NCBI GenBank assembly: GCA_944474755.1
Contig: OX104112.1
Span: 87,557,756 to 87,621,755 of the forward strand
Reading direction: 5' to 3'
Length of the DNA: 64,000 nt
Source: Limnoperna fortunei
Lineage: Eukaryota; Mollusca; Bivalvia; Mytilida; Modiolidae
The notes under the pieces were generated by a model that saw only the letters and a program-made list of their open reading frames with translations, was not told the origin of the DNA and did no database searches. The position numbers were made by a program, and so were the translations under genes. Of this stretch, positions 41,660 to 52,952 are shown piece after piece; position 1 is the first letter of the stretch; every line of letters begins with the position of its first letter.

Positions 41660-44040
41660 CCCACTTGGTCTACTCCCAGTTAGTCTACTCCCATTTGGTC
41701 TATTCCCATTTTGTCTACTCTAAAAAATTATAGTGTCCCATTTTGTCTACTCTATGAATTTTATATGAGAAACTAAGTTTAATGCATTTTTTTTCATTAA
41801 AATTTATAATATTTTTTTAAAATTATTAAATGTTTTAAATATGTAGGGAGTATAAAATTGGTATTAAAAAATAAAGTTAAAAATTAAGAGTATTCAAATG
41901 ATCTTAAAGAAAGTAAGTATGAACATATAATGAGTAAACACTTTTAATTTTAAACAGCTTTGTTTCATTTAAACGTTATATTAAATAGAATGTGTGCATA
42001 TGAATATATTATTATTGTTTACTAATTAGTATTATGGAATTGTTAAATTAACATTGAAAATGATTATGTTGGTTTATACTGTTGTTTGATTCTTTGACCT
42101 TGTCTGATATAATTTTGTAGCTTGGACACATTTAAAACAGCCAGTTGGCTTTGGCAACAACATAAGCTTGGACCATCGATAAAACAATGATATGTATTTT
42201 TTATACAAACCTGAGTTTTTTTTTTCTGTTTTTAGCTCACCTGACCCAAAGGGTCATGTGAGCTATTGTTATCACTTTGCGTCCGTCGGCGTCGTCGTCG
42301 TCGTCGGCGTCGTCGTCGGCGTCGTCGTCGTCGTCGTCGGCGGCGTCGTCGTCGTCGTCGTCGTCGGCGTCTGTAAACTTTTTACATTTTAATCTTCTTC
42401 TCTGAAACCACTTGGCCAATTGAAACCAAACTTGGCCATAATGTTCATTGGATGGACCTTTACAAAGTTTGTGTTTTTTATTTTGATTGGTAAACCAATA
42501 TGGCCGCCACCTCAAGACTTAGTTTAACATAGGACCCTATGGGAAAAAAGTTAAAAAGGGCTTCTTCTCTGAAACCGTTTAACCAATCAAAACAAAACTT
42601 ACTAGCAATATTGTTTGGATGGTCCTCTATAAAGTTTGTGTTTTTGATGGGAATTGGAAATTCAAAATGGCCGCCACCGCAGGACTTAGTTTAACATAGA
42701 ACCCTATGGGAAAAAGTTTTAAAAGGCTTCTTCTCTGAAACCGGTTAATCAATGGAAACAAAAACTTACTAGCAATATTGTTTGGATGGTCCTCTATAAA
42801 GTTTGTGTTTTTTATGGCAATTGGAAATTCAAAATGGCTGCCACCGCAGGACTTAATTTAACATAGGACCCTATGGGAAAAAGTTTGAAAGGCTTCTTTT
42901 CTGAAACCAGTCAACCAATGGAAACAAAACTTACTAGCAATATTGTTTGGATGGTCCTCTATAAAGTTAATGTTTTTCATCCCAATCGGAAATTCAAAAT
43001 GGCCGCCACCGCAGGACTTGGTTTAACATTCGACCCTATGAGAAAAAAGTTTAAAAGGGCTTCTTCTCTGAAACCGTTTAACCAATCAAAACAAAACTTT
43101 CTAGCAATATTGTTTGGATGGTCCTCTATAAAGTTTATGTTTTTTATGGCAATTGGAAATTCAAAATGGCCGCTACCGCAGGACTTAGTTTAACATAGGA
43201 CCCTATGGGAAAAAGTTTTTAAAGGCTGCTTCTCTGAAACCGGTTAATCAATGGAAACAAAAACTTACTAGCAATATTGTTTGGATGGTCCTCTATAAAG
43301 TTTATGTTTTTTATGGCAATTGGAAATTCAAAATGGCCGCTACCGCAGGACTTAGTTTAACATAGGACCCTATGGGAAAAAGTTTTTAAAGGCTTCTTCT
43401 CTGAAACAGGTTAATCAATGGAAACAAAAACTTACTAGCAATATTGTTTGGATGGTCCTTTATAAAGTTTATGTTTTTTATGGCAATTGGAAATTCAAAA
43501 TGGCCACCACGGCGCAGGACTTAGTTTAACATAGGACCCTATGGGCAAATAAAAAAAATCTTCTCTATACAACCGGTTAACCAATGAAACAAAGCTTTCT
43601 AGTAATATTGTTTGGATGGTCCTATTTAAAGTTTATTGAAAATTACAGGACTTAGTTTAACATCAGGGAAATGCCATCTTCATTGCCTATAAAATCAGGT
43701 GAGCGATACAGGCTCTTAAGAGCCTCTGGTTTTTTATGAGATCAAAAAATTTTAATTAATATTTTCTATATAAAGAAAGAAAAATTTCTCATATCATTCA
43801 GTTCATTATGGAGTACATAAAGTCTTCCCGTGGTAGTAATGTCCTTCTTTATGAAGGCTTCCGTTATCAAATTAACAACCAAGTTTAAACCTAGTTATAT
43901 TTTATTGAGTAGACGAAATGGGAATTATAAATTTTCAAGAGTAGACAAAATGGGAGTAGACCAAATGGGAATGGGCAAATAGTAGACCAAATGGGAATAG
44001 ACCAAATGGGAATAGACCAAATGGGAGTAGACCAAGTGGG
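41660..44040. mobile_element. group 2 element F6, CCCATTTGGTCTACT motif ends, with nested A3
   Basis: The left end repeats CCCACTTGGTCTACT, CCCAGTTAGTCTACT, CCCATTTGGTCTATT and CCCATTTTGTCTACT up to about 41750. The right end (43907-44040) repeats the reverse complement, AGTAGACCAAATGGG and variants, about seven times and ends GTAGACCAAGTGGG, mirroring the left terminus. The interior is AT-rich and contains the complete family A element A3, so A3 inserted later. Confidence 0.85.
42234..43729 (+). mobile_element. family A HINE/Helentron-like element, copy A3 (167-bp core)
   Basis: Starts AGCTCACCTGACCC after a T-run. The hairpin loop is AAA instead of GAA. A long GTC/GGC microsatellite follows (about 42281-42372). 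The core is a tandem array with GGTCCTCTAT or variants at 42621, 42788, 42953, 43120, 43287, 43454 and 43618 (164-167 bp steps). The end is CAGGTGAGCGATAC, a GGCTCTTAAGAGCC hairpin and CTCTGG before a T-run. Confidence 0.85.
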
Positions 44041-44234
44041 AAATTAACATCACAAATTATGTTATACTAATAGATAAATACAGTTTGTTTTAAAGACAAT
44101 AAATTCTCAAGTAAATTTGAAACATTATTGTTTCAATAGAAATTCTGCCTTCTTGCTGAAATACATGTTGTCTTTTTTGTTGTATTTTATCTATTAAAAA
44201 ACTATGATATTTACTAACCAAGACTAAATTGAGC

Positions 44235-46029
44235 TCTTTCCATCAGTTTTTGTTCCGTTGTCTGTTGTCCATCATAAATTTTTTCAAAAATCTATTCCTC
44301 TGAAACTTGGCCAAGTTTTTAGCTCACCTGACCTGAACGGTCATGTGAGTTTTTGCCATCACTTGGCGTCCGTCGTCGTCGTTAACTTTTCTTTAAAAAT
44401 CTTCTCCTCCAAAACTACTGAAGGGATTGCTTTGAAACTTTGCACACATCATCAGTAAAATTTCCTCTGCCAAGTTTGCACAAATCATGGCCTCAGACCA
44501 ACCAACATGGCCGCCAATGGCTAAAAATAGAACAGGGAGGTCAAAATACAGTTTTGGCTTATAGTTCAAAAAGTATAACAGATACAGGAAAACCAAAGAG
44601 ACCTTCCTTTTTCAGCATCAAAAGCTCTACAAAACACTCCATTGGGTCAAAGTTGTATGACAACTCCTTGTACATGTAGGAGTTATTGTCGAAATTGATG
44701 ATTTTTGTGATTTTTGCCTCAAAATCTTGAAAATTATTAGAACTAGAGAAAAAGTTAGCATTGCTTAATTGTTCTGCTCTATGAGGGCTACAATAATGAC
44801 TTTAGGGTTAATATTGTCTGATGAACCATTTAAGAGTTATTCCCCTTGAACTGTTTTTTTTAATCGGTTTTAATTGATTTTTTAAAAATCTTCTCCTCTG
44901 AAACCACTGAAAGTACTGCTTTGAAACTTTGTACACATCACCCGTCGAATGTCCTCAACCAAGTTTGCACCAACCATGGCTGCAGATTAACCGACATGGC
45001 CACCATGGCTAAAAATAGAATGGAAGGGGGGGGGGGGGGGTAAAATACAGTTTTGGCTTATTTTTTAAAAAGTGTAACAGATACAGGAAAACCGAAGAGA
45101 CATGCCTTCATCTGCATCAAAAGCTCTATGAAACACTCCATTGAACTAGAGAAAAAGTTAGCATTGCCTAATTGTTCTGCTCTATGACAGCTACAAAAAT
45201 GACTTAGGGTCAAGATTGTCGGATGAACCGTTTAGGAATTATTCTCCTTGAACATTTTTTTAATCAATTTTACTTGATTTTAAAAAATCTTCTCTTAAAC
45301 CCATTAAAGGACTGCTTTGAAACATTGCACACATCATCTTTAGGATGTCCTCTACCAAAATTGTGCAAATCATGACACCTGATTACCTACATAGCTACGT
45401 TGGCTTAAAATAGAAAATTGGGGGGGGGGGGGGGGGGGAGTCGAGAGAGTTTTCAACTGATAGTTAAAAAAGTATAACAGGTACAGCAAATTTGAAGTGA
45501 ACCTCCCTTCTCCCTCTAAGCATCAAAAGCTCCTCCTTATAGGAGTTATTTCCCTTAAAAGGTCAAAATTAATGACTTTTGCAGAAGTGTTAGGCAATTC
45601 CTTATAGCAAAGAAAAGCTGGATAAAAAAGGATTGTTTGGTTTCAGGTTCAGGTGAGCGATACATTGTCAGATGACTCTTTATAAGAATTATTGTCCTAA
45701 AATGGCAGATTGGTACAAAATATTCAGTTTTTGTCTGTGTTATCAAAAAAAGTCTATAACAGCTTGAGTAAAACTGTTATAATTACTAAATTAATCTGAA
45801 GGACTAGGCCTACAAAACATATAACTTTTCTGAAATTGTCAGCACGTTATAGAAGTAATTGCTTTCAATCAAAACTTTTTTTGAAGACATTTTTAATTTT
45901 TGCCAAAAAAATATAATTAAAAGCATTAACAGCTAGACTGAAACTGAAAACCAATAAAATTAAAGATTGCTCTGTCATAAGTGTTCCAGGTCAGCAATTA
46001 CCCACTTACAGGACACTCAGAGCCTCTAG
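44235..46029 (+). mobile_element. family A mosaic: copy A4 (A1 type) embedded in an A2-type fragment
   Basis: 44235-44320 resembles the 5' part of the A2 subtype just after its hairpin. At 44321, after a T-run, a new A1-type copy begins with its own 5' hairpin and runs to CAGGTGAGCGATACA at about 45664. From there A2-type core sequence (TTGTCAGATGACTC) resumes and ends at CTCTAG, 46029. The inner copy lacks its 3' hairpin. G-runs lie at about 45027-45040 and 45421-45439. Confidence 0.7.
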
Positions 46030-46552
46030 TTTTAATACCAGTCAAACAATCCTAGATATTAAAGAAATTTGTTGTTTCTTTTAAAAATGAAATTGTATGT
46101 GTTCAGTTTTACTTTTTTTAGATTTACTAATAGTGAATCAAGAAAAAAAAGTTTTTGTTAATTATAGTTATGAAATTTCATCTGACAGAATTATTTGATC
46201 CAGGATACATACTAGTATATTAAAGATATTCAAAAACATTGTTCGTAAATAGGTAAACCGGATACATCATTAGAAAATAATATGACTCCAGTCTATAAAT
46301 AACTGGTATAAAAGTTTAGTTTTTTTTTTAAACTGCTAATTTTACATGTACCTTATATTTCAGTCATGATATTATCAATTAAGGAACTGAAGGATTTTTT
46401 TGGAAATTTAGCCTTTTATTTCATGGGTGTTAAGTATTAAAAATGTTTGATTTTTATTTCAGTATAATTAATCAGAATAACTAGTAAGATCTAGAAAATG
46501 TGTTTTCATTATTTGTGAAGTTAGAATTTGTTAATTTAATTAGGATTTCTTG

Positions 46553-46846
46553 CAAGATGCCCTCTTGGTACCCCTATATTCATACAAGATACCCTCTTGG
46601 TACCCCTATATTTCATACAAGATGCCCTCTTGGTACCCCTATATTTCATACAAGATACCCTCTTGGTACCCCTATATTTCATACAAGATGCCCTCTTGGT
46701 ACCCCTATATTTCATACAAGATACCCTCTTGTTACCCCTATATTTCATACAAGATGCCCTCTTGGTACCCCTATATTTCATACAAGATACCCTCTTGGTA
46801 CCCCTATATTTCATACAAGATACCCTCTTGGTACCCCTATATTTAT
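46553..46846. repeat. 33-bp minisatellite upstream of KLHL start codon
   Basis: Nine units of 33 bases (CAAGATACCCTCTTGG plus TACCCCTATATTTCATA). The units alternate GATGCCC and GATACCC through the first eight, giving a 66-bp higher-order unit; the ninth repeats the GATACCC form. Because 33 is a multiple of three, open frames arise on both strands; they are not genes. The array lies 60 bases left of the splice acceptor before the KLHL start codon. Confidence 0.9.
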
Positions 46847-46905
46847 CTTGTTTGCATTTTACACATTTTTCAGTGTGTGTATGTAACTCTGTATTGTATT
46901 TGCAG

Positions 46906-46926
46906 GTTGCTCAGTAGTTGTGAGTC
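46906..46926 (+). promoter_or_regulatory. KLHL 5' UTR segment after splice acceptor
   Basis: ATTTGCAG ending at 46905 is a good acceptor, implying a non-coding exon further upstream. An in-frame TGA at 46921-46923 lies just before the ATG at 46927, so that ATG is the first possible start on this exon. Confidence 0.6.
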
Positions 46927-49900
46927 ATGGTTATACAATCCACCTCTCCCTTAAGGAGAGACAGTGACACGAAGGTGACCTATATTGCCACAGACCACGG
47001 TAACCATGTAATGACAGGACTCCAGTCATTAAGAAAGAAAAGACAACTCTTTGATGTAACCTTGGTGGCAGAAGGACAGAAGTTTAAAGCACACAGAGTG
47101 GTTTTAGCATCATGCTGTGACTATTTTAGGTATTTGTTAAATAATATACCCCAAGTTTAATTAAGGTAGTTCTGCTTGAAGCCACAAAGCTATATATTCT
47201 GCAGAATATTTTCAATAGGACAAAATGTATTTTCTCCGATGAACACCTTTTAAATACCCAATGTAGTCAGTTTAGTTTTCTGATTTGCATAAACACTGTA
47301 GGGGAAGACGGGGTACATTCGGACACTTGGGGATATTCGGACAGTTTGTTTTTTAATAAAATGCTAATTGATCTCTTAACCAATAAATTCCACTCAAATC
47401 ATGTCAGTAAGCTAACCAAATGTAGCTTCTCTGATGTCATGTGTCGTATCAATTAAAGTAAAAGTACAAAAAATATAATTGGTCAAAATCACTCTTGTGG
47501 AAATATCATGTGACAGAGTGCCATTTTACAAAAACTTGGTTTACCAAATCTTCGAGTACAACGTTCCCATATTCCAAATTATTCCATCTTCCAAATACAG
47601 CACGTATTGTAAATTTTATCCTTGTCAATTGTTGATTTATTTATTTTCCAAACATTTGAATTTTTAATACAAGTTTTATGAGAAAAATCATAAAACTGCA
47701 CATTTCAACTGTCCGAATATACCCTCGGAGATATTTATTGTTATAAAGCGAACTTCGGTCACTGCTATTTTTATTAAGTATACAACAGATTGTCTTCTAT
47801 AAAATGTCTAAACACAAATACAACTGTTTTATAAAGAGATGTGGAATAAATGAAAATAGATGACATTAAAAAAACAACATCGATAAAACAACCATTATAA
47901 TGTTTACTATGCCAGCCAACACTATATATACACATTATCTATGTCCGTTAGACCGTTGCGTATTTGGTCCTTTTAAACGGGATAATGGTGACGGTTGTGT
48001 TTGTCTGCTAACGCTGACAACATTGTCAACAATCTATCATTTCCTAATTATAAGTTGATGACTTAGCTTTGCTTAACTTTTAACATGTATTTGATTGTCC
48101 GAAGATACCCTAGTTAATGTCCGAATATACCCAAATCTGTCCGAATGTACCCTGAATCATGTTCGCGGCTTTTACGGTAATTTTGAGCAAGCCTTGATAA
48201 TATCCAATCAACGAACTTCTAATTTTAGATCAGAAAATAACATGACTTTCCCAGTAAACTTTTCCTCGCAAAGGTCATGTGAGCAGTATGGCCATACAAA
48301 TGAATGTTTGTTAGAAAATTGAAAAGTGTCCGAATGTATCCAGTCTTCCCCTAATTATATTAATTTTGATTTGAATAAATAAAGTGATCCTCACAAAATT
48401 GTTCCATACACTGTTGTTCACAGAGATATCCTAGTGTATCGTAATGGAGAGGGAACAATGCTTTGTATCCACAGTGATTTCTAATTGAGTTTACACATTG
48501 ATAATTTCCTAAAACCCAGTGTTTAATCCTATAATAAATCTACAGATGTGTGGTAAAGTTTCCTCTATGTTGTCTGTAATACATGTACTGGGTAACCAGA
48601 GTTCTGATTTATATGTTTATACATGTACTGGGTAACCAGAGTTCTGATTTATATATTTATACATGTACTGGGTAACCAGAGTTCTGATTTATATATTTAT
48701 ACATGTACTGGGTAACCAGAGTTCTGATTTATATGTTTATACATGTACTGGGTAACCAGAGTTCTGATTTATATATTTATACATGTACTGGGTAACCAGA
48801 ATTCTGATTTATATGTTTATACATGTACTGGGTAACCAGAGTTCTGATTTATATGTTTATACATGTACTGGGTAACCAGAGTTCTGATTTATATGTTTAT
48901 ACATGTACTGGGTAACCAGAGTTCTGATTTATATGTTTATACATGTACTGGGTAACCAGAGTTCTGATTTATATGTTTATACATGTACTGGGTAACCAGA
49001 GTTCTGATTTATATGTTAATATTTAGGGCTATGTTTACTGATGGTTTGAAAGAGACGACACTAGATGTGATCAGCATGAATGGTGTAACAGCCAAAGGAA
49101 TCACAAGTATAATAGACTTTGCATACTCATCATCAATGGAATTAGATTTAGGTAGTATAGTTTAGTATAATCTGATTCGTTTCCTCGTAAAATTCTACCA
49201 ATAGAAAAATAAGCCAGTTTCTTAGATATTCTTATATCCAATAATCTTTTCTGTTTTGCAATATAATTTCTGGGTTTAAGGTTCAGTATTTTACAGTCAA
49301 GTCTGTGGTTGCTTTGTAAAATTTCAAATATAGCATCCTTTGTTAACTCTGTGTAAGCAGGTTTTCCAGACTGAAGTAAGTGAGATAAAAATTTGGGTTC
49401 AGCGATTCATAATTCTGAATCTCTACCGATTGCATCAATGCTAAGATCCTTTGAAGATTTTTTTTTCCATTGCAAGTTACATGCTAGTACATATGTATAC
49501 ATAATACTCATAATTATATTTAACACATACAGTACAACAATTAAATGAAGAAAAGACAATGTTTTATTTATTATATAAGAAAAAGGATAGACGTTAGATA
49601 TAGGTGTATACATCAAAGTAAAAAAAAATCAGAATCGAAAGATACTAAGATGATGACCATTTAGCAATTCCTGTCAAACCCTGCTGACTCCAGTTAAGTG
49701 CTATGGTCAGATTTCAGTCCAACTCCTTGACCAGTCAACTTGACTTGTACAAAGTCCCTGTCAAACCCTGATGACCCCAGTTAAGTGCTTGGTCGGATTT
49801 TAATCAGACTCCTTGACCAGTCAACTTGACTGTACAAGTATAAAATGTTGATGCTGTTATTAAAGGCTAATGTAACAGGTATTATGCATAATACAATTAA

Positions 49901-51638
49901 AACATTCCTGGGTCATTTCCTCTGAGATGAAACATTTTAAATGGAGATGACAGCAAATATCTAATTTTAATGAGTTAAACATGCTAGGATAATATAAAGT
50001 AGTATAGCAATTTGAATAGACATCAGTAATTTGACAAACAGGTAATCATAACATTATAAAATAATATGCCATAAACTGTGTCAACCTTTGACCTATATTA
50101 CCCTACACGATCATTGGCCATCTGATGTATTTTGATTTGGCCATGTGATAAATATTTTACCAGTCAATATCTAGAAACAAACTGTTCTTTCATTTTCAGA
50201 TAATGTAGAAGATATCCTGTTAGCTGCCAATCATATACAATTATCCCCTGTCATAGCTGCTTGTACAAAGTTCTTAGAATCTCATCTATCATTTGATAAT
50301 GCCTTGGATGTGCTTAATCTAGCTGAAATTTTGTCTCTGAAAGATTTGAAAAATATTGTTGCCAGATTTATGTGTTCACATTTAGACCACTTCTTACATA
50401 CCCAAATGCCAAAACTGACATATCATGCACTTTGCATGTTATTAGCTAGTGATTTTCCAGTAAATTGTTCCGAGTTGGAAATACTTTCTTTGATTGTGGA
50501 TTGGATATATCATAAATTTGAAGAGAGATCAATGTTTGCACGTCAACTTTTTTCTCGTTTACGATTTGATGAATTATCCATTGGAGAAATAGATGAACTC
50601 CACAATAAAGGGCAGATAAATCAAATTTTTGACACAGTTCCAGAAGTAGGAATCTGGTTTAGATCAACAGTTTTAAGTTCTGTTTGCAGATTTTCAGGAT
50701 TGTTGAACAACAGAGGTTTCAAAGAAGTAGTAGTTTGCGTTGGGGGTTTTACACACGATACAGGTATGACAAATGACCTTAGATATTTTCAGACAGAAAC
50801 TAATTCTTGGGAGGTTTTGACTAAAATTCCTCATGTTGAACAATGTGATTTTGGACTTACTGTCCTAAATAATGACCTGTATCTTGTTGGAGGATGTTAC
50901 AATGATCTCATGCAGGAAATTATTCATCAGTATTGTTTCAAATATAGTCCCCATGAAAACCAGTGGCATGGTATTGCTCCATTACCAAGTGAACGTTGTA
51001 GATTATATCTCGGTGCAGTTGAAGGAAAGTTGTATGCTGTTGGTGGACAGTTTAGTGTAGATGATGTTGCACAGTATTCTGAAACTCCCTGTGATTGTTA
51101 TGACCCAGAGGAAGACCGCTGGGATCCTGTTGCTCCTCTTCCAGACAGTCGGTCCCAACATGCCGGAGTGTCTCACAAAGGTCAACTATATATATCTGGT
51201 GGTATTCATGATGATCAAGCTGTGTCTGATTTCTATGTATATAATCCAGACTTTGATTATTGGTCAGAGCTCGAAGCACTGCGGGTAAGAAGAGCAGACC
51301 ATGCAATGTTTGTCTACAATGATAAAATCCATGTTATTGGTGGCTGGAATGAAACTGAGGCAGATGATCGTGTTCTTGTTCAAACAATTGATCGCTATGA
51401 TAGTGAGGCTAATCAATGGGAGACAATCGGAACTGTTCCAAATCCAAGACTTTATGCATCATATACATGTTTTGAGAACAAAGTTTACATGATTGGTGGT
51501 TGGATAGATGGGAATTACCAGAGAAAAGCAGAAATTGTCCATATCTTGGACCTCAAAACAATGACATGGTCGGAGATTCACTCGTCAACAATTAAAGCTT
51601 GGGAACATAGTAGCTGTACTGTGTACATTCCTAAGTAG
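46927..51638 (+). CDS. BTB-BACK-kelch protein (KLHL family), complete
   Basis: KLHL proteins are substrate adaptors of Cullin-3 ubiquitin ligases: BTB binds CUL3 and the kelch propeller binds substrate. Coding exons are 46927-47129, 49027-49151 and 50200-51638 (stop TAG), joined by GT-AG introns in matching phases, 588 residues. BTB spans about residues 30-138 (LFDVTLVAEGQKFKAHRVVLA, then CCDYFRAMFTDGLKE and IIDFAYSS), BACK about 140-250, and six kelch blades about 285-588, each with a GG pair (VGGF, VGGC, VGGQ, SGGI, IGGW, IGGW) and a downstream W. The third exon holds BACK and the whole propeller. Closest by eye to the KLHL26 and KLHL9/13 group, but orthology is not settled, so no symbol is given. 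Intron 1 holds element F7 and a 40-bp array; intron 2 holds a tandem duplication. Confidence 0.93.
47301..48351. mobile_element. group 2 element F7 in KLHL intron 1, TA duplication
   Basis: The left end is GGGGAAGACGGGGTACATTC then GGACACTT. The right end is its reverse complement with two mismatches, ending in CTTCCCC. TA lies directly outside both ends (47299-47300, 48352-48353). Inside, the motif TCCGAATATACCC or its complement recurs: about two copies near the left end and five towards the right end (47709, 48097, 48118, 48138, 48328). Non-coding. Confidence 0.8.
48581..49020. repeat. 40-bp tandem array abutting a KLHL splice acceptor
   Basis: Eleven units of exactly 40 bases start at 48581 and every 40 bases to 48981, each beginning ACATGTACTGGGTAACCAG and containing TTCTGATTTATAT. 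Units differ by one or two bases. Only six bases (ATTTAG) separate the last unit from KLHL exon 2 at 49027. Confidence 0.95.
49670..49843. repeat. 87-bp tandem duplication in KLHL intron 2
   Basis: Two copies beginning CCTGTCAAACCCTG (49670 and 49757), both containing CCAGTTAAGTGCT and CTCCTTGACCAGTCAACTTG. The remainder of intron 2 (49152-50199) shows nothing recognisable. Confidence 0.85.
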
Positions 51639-51721
51639 TCTGTTAACTGATATAGTAGGTTAATACAGAATTACTTTGTTAAAGATTGCTTAAAGTCTTT
51701 GTGTTTTTGTTTTTTCATGTC

Positions 51722-51727
51722 ATTAAA
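51722..51727 (+). terminator. candidate KLHL poly(A) signal ATTAAA
   Basis: ATTAAA lies 84 bases after the KLHL stop codon and just before element A5. The short 3' UTR is plausible; the true cleavage site needs transcript data. Confidence 0.4.
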
Positions 51728-51749
51728 TCAAAATTTTTAAGTCTTTTTT

Positions 51750-52579
51750 AGCTCACCTGACCCAAAGGGTCATGTAAAATATTGTCATCACATTGCATCC
51801 ATTTCCGTCTTTATTGTCGCCTTTAAACTTTTACATTTTAATCTTCTCTGAATCCATAGCACCAATCAAAACCAAACTTGGTCATAGTGTTCACTGGATG
51901 GTCCTTTACCAAGTTTGTGTTTTTTATACTTTTAGAAAACCAAAATGTCCACAACCTCAGGACTAGTTTAACATAGAACCATACAAGAAAAAATCTAAAA
52001 AGGCTTCTTGTCTGAAAACTGTTGTCTAGTTGAAATCTTGTCACCAGCATGCATTGGCTGGTCCTTTATAAGTTTATGTTGTTTATGCCAATCCTAAATT
52101 AAAAATGGCCACCATTGTAGGACTTAGTTTAACATAGAACTCTATGGGCAAAAGGTTTAAGAGGCTTCTTCTATGAAATCAGTTAACCAATCAAAGGAAA
52201 ACTTGTCATTTAAGTTTTCGTTAGATAGTCCTCTATAAAGTTTATTCTTTATATCACAAAAGGAAATTCAAAATGGCTGCCACTGCATGACTTAGTTTAT
52301 CATGTCTGAAATTTAAAATGGTCACCACTGCAGAACTTAATTTAACATTAGACATACACGAATGGCAATAAATGTTTTAAAAAAGCTTCTTCTCTGAAAC
52401 TGTTTAACCAGCTGAAACAAAATTTGTACCCAATTTGCATTATATAGCTCTCTTTAAATTATGTTATTTATGCATTTCATGAATTCAAAATGGCAGCCAC
52501 AAAAGCACTTAGTTGACCCTTTTGGAAAAAGTTTTTGAATACTTAAATCATGAGCGATACAAACTCTTGAAAGCCTCTT
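51750..52579 (+). mobile_element. family A element, degraded copy A5 (A3 type)
   Basis: Starts AGCTCACCTGACCC after a T-run, with the AAA-loop hairpin. The core has diverged units with ATGGTCCTTTA, AAATGGC-ACCA and GGACTTAGTTTAACAT. The 3' end is worn: TGAGCGATACA, CTCTTGAAAGCCTCTT. It is the most diverged family A copy here. Confidence 0.75.
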
Positions 52580-52952
52580 TTAAAAATAAATTCCTTGAAA
52601 AGGGTCTAATTTATATGTTCAAAGTATTTTTTTTATTTATTTTATATTCATACATTATTTTAAGTTTGCCACTCTCTAAATGTGTTCTGGTATTTTTAAT
52701 ATAATTCTAACATATATTGTAAAAATGACCATTTAAAAAATATTTTACATAACACCAATATATACTGATATTATCATGTGACACAGATGCCTTTAGCAGT
52801 GTAGTGTGTATGTTATATATTAATGCCACCATTTTAATTATTGTCTTATTTAAAGATATGACTCAGTGTCAACATACAATATAGTAGTGCTGTGTTTCAG
52901 TGCTGTATTATTTTTATCTTTATCATTGAAGTAAAATTCTTCTGTTAATGAC

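Noticed and set aside
42192..42515. Poly-Val and poly-Asp/Ala open frames
   Set aside because: Translation of the GTC microsatellite in element A3.
46500..46954. Repetitive open frames (YPLGTPIFHTR-type and complements)
   Set aside because: Produced by the 33-bp array, whose unit length is a multiple of three; open on both strands.
48581..49020. CRISPR-like regular array
   Set aside because: The 40-bp units are directly adjacent with no unique spacers, and the sequence is from an intron-containing eukaryotic genome.
50872..51492. Additional open frames on both strands inside the kelch exon
   Set aside because: Shadows of the KLHL coding frame.
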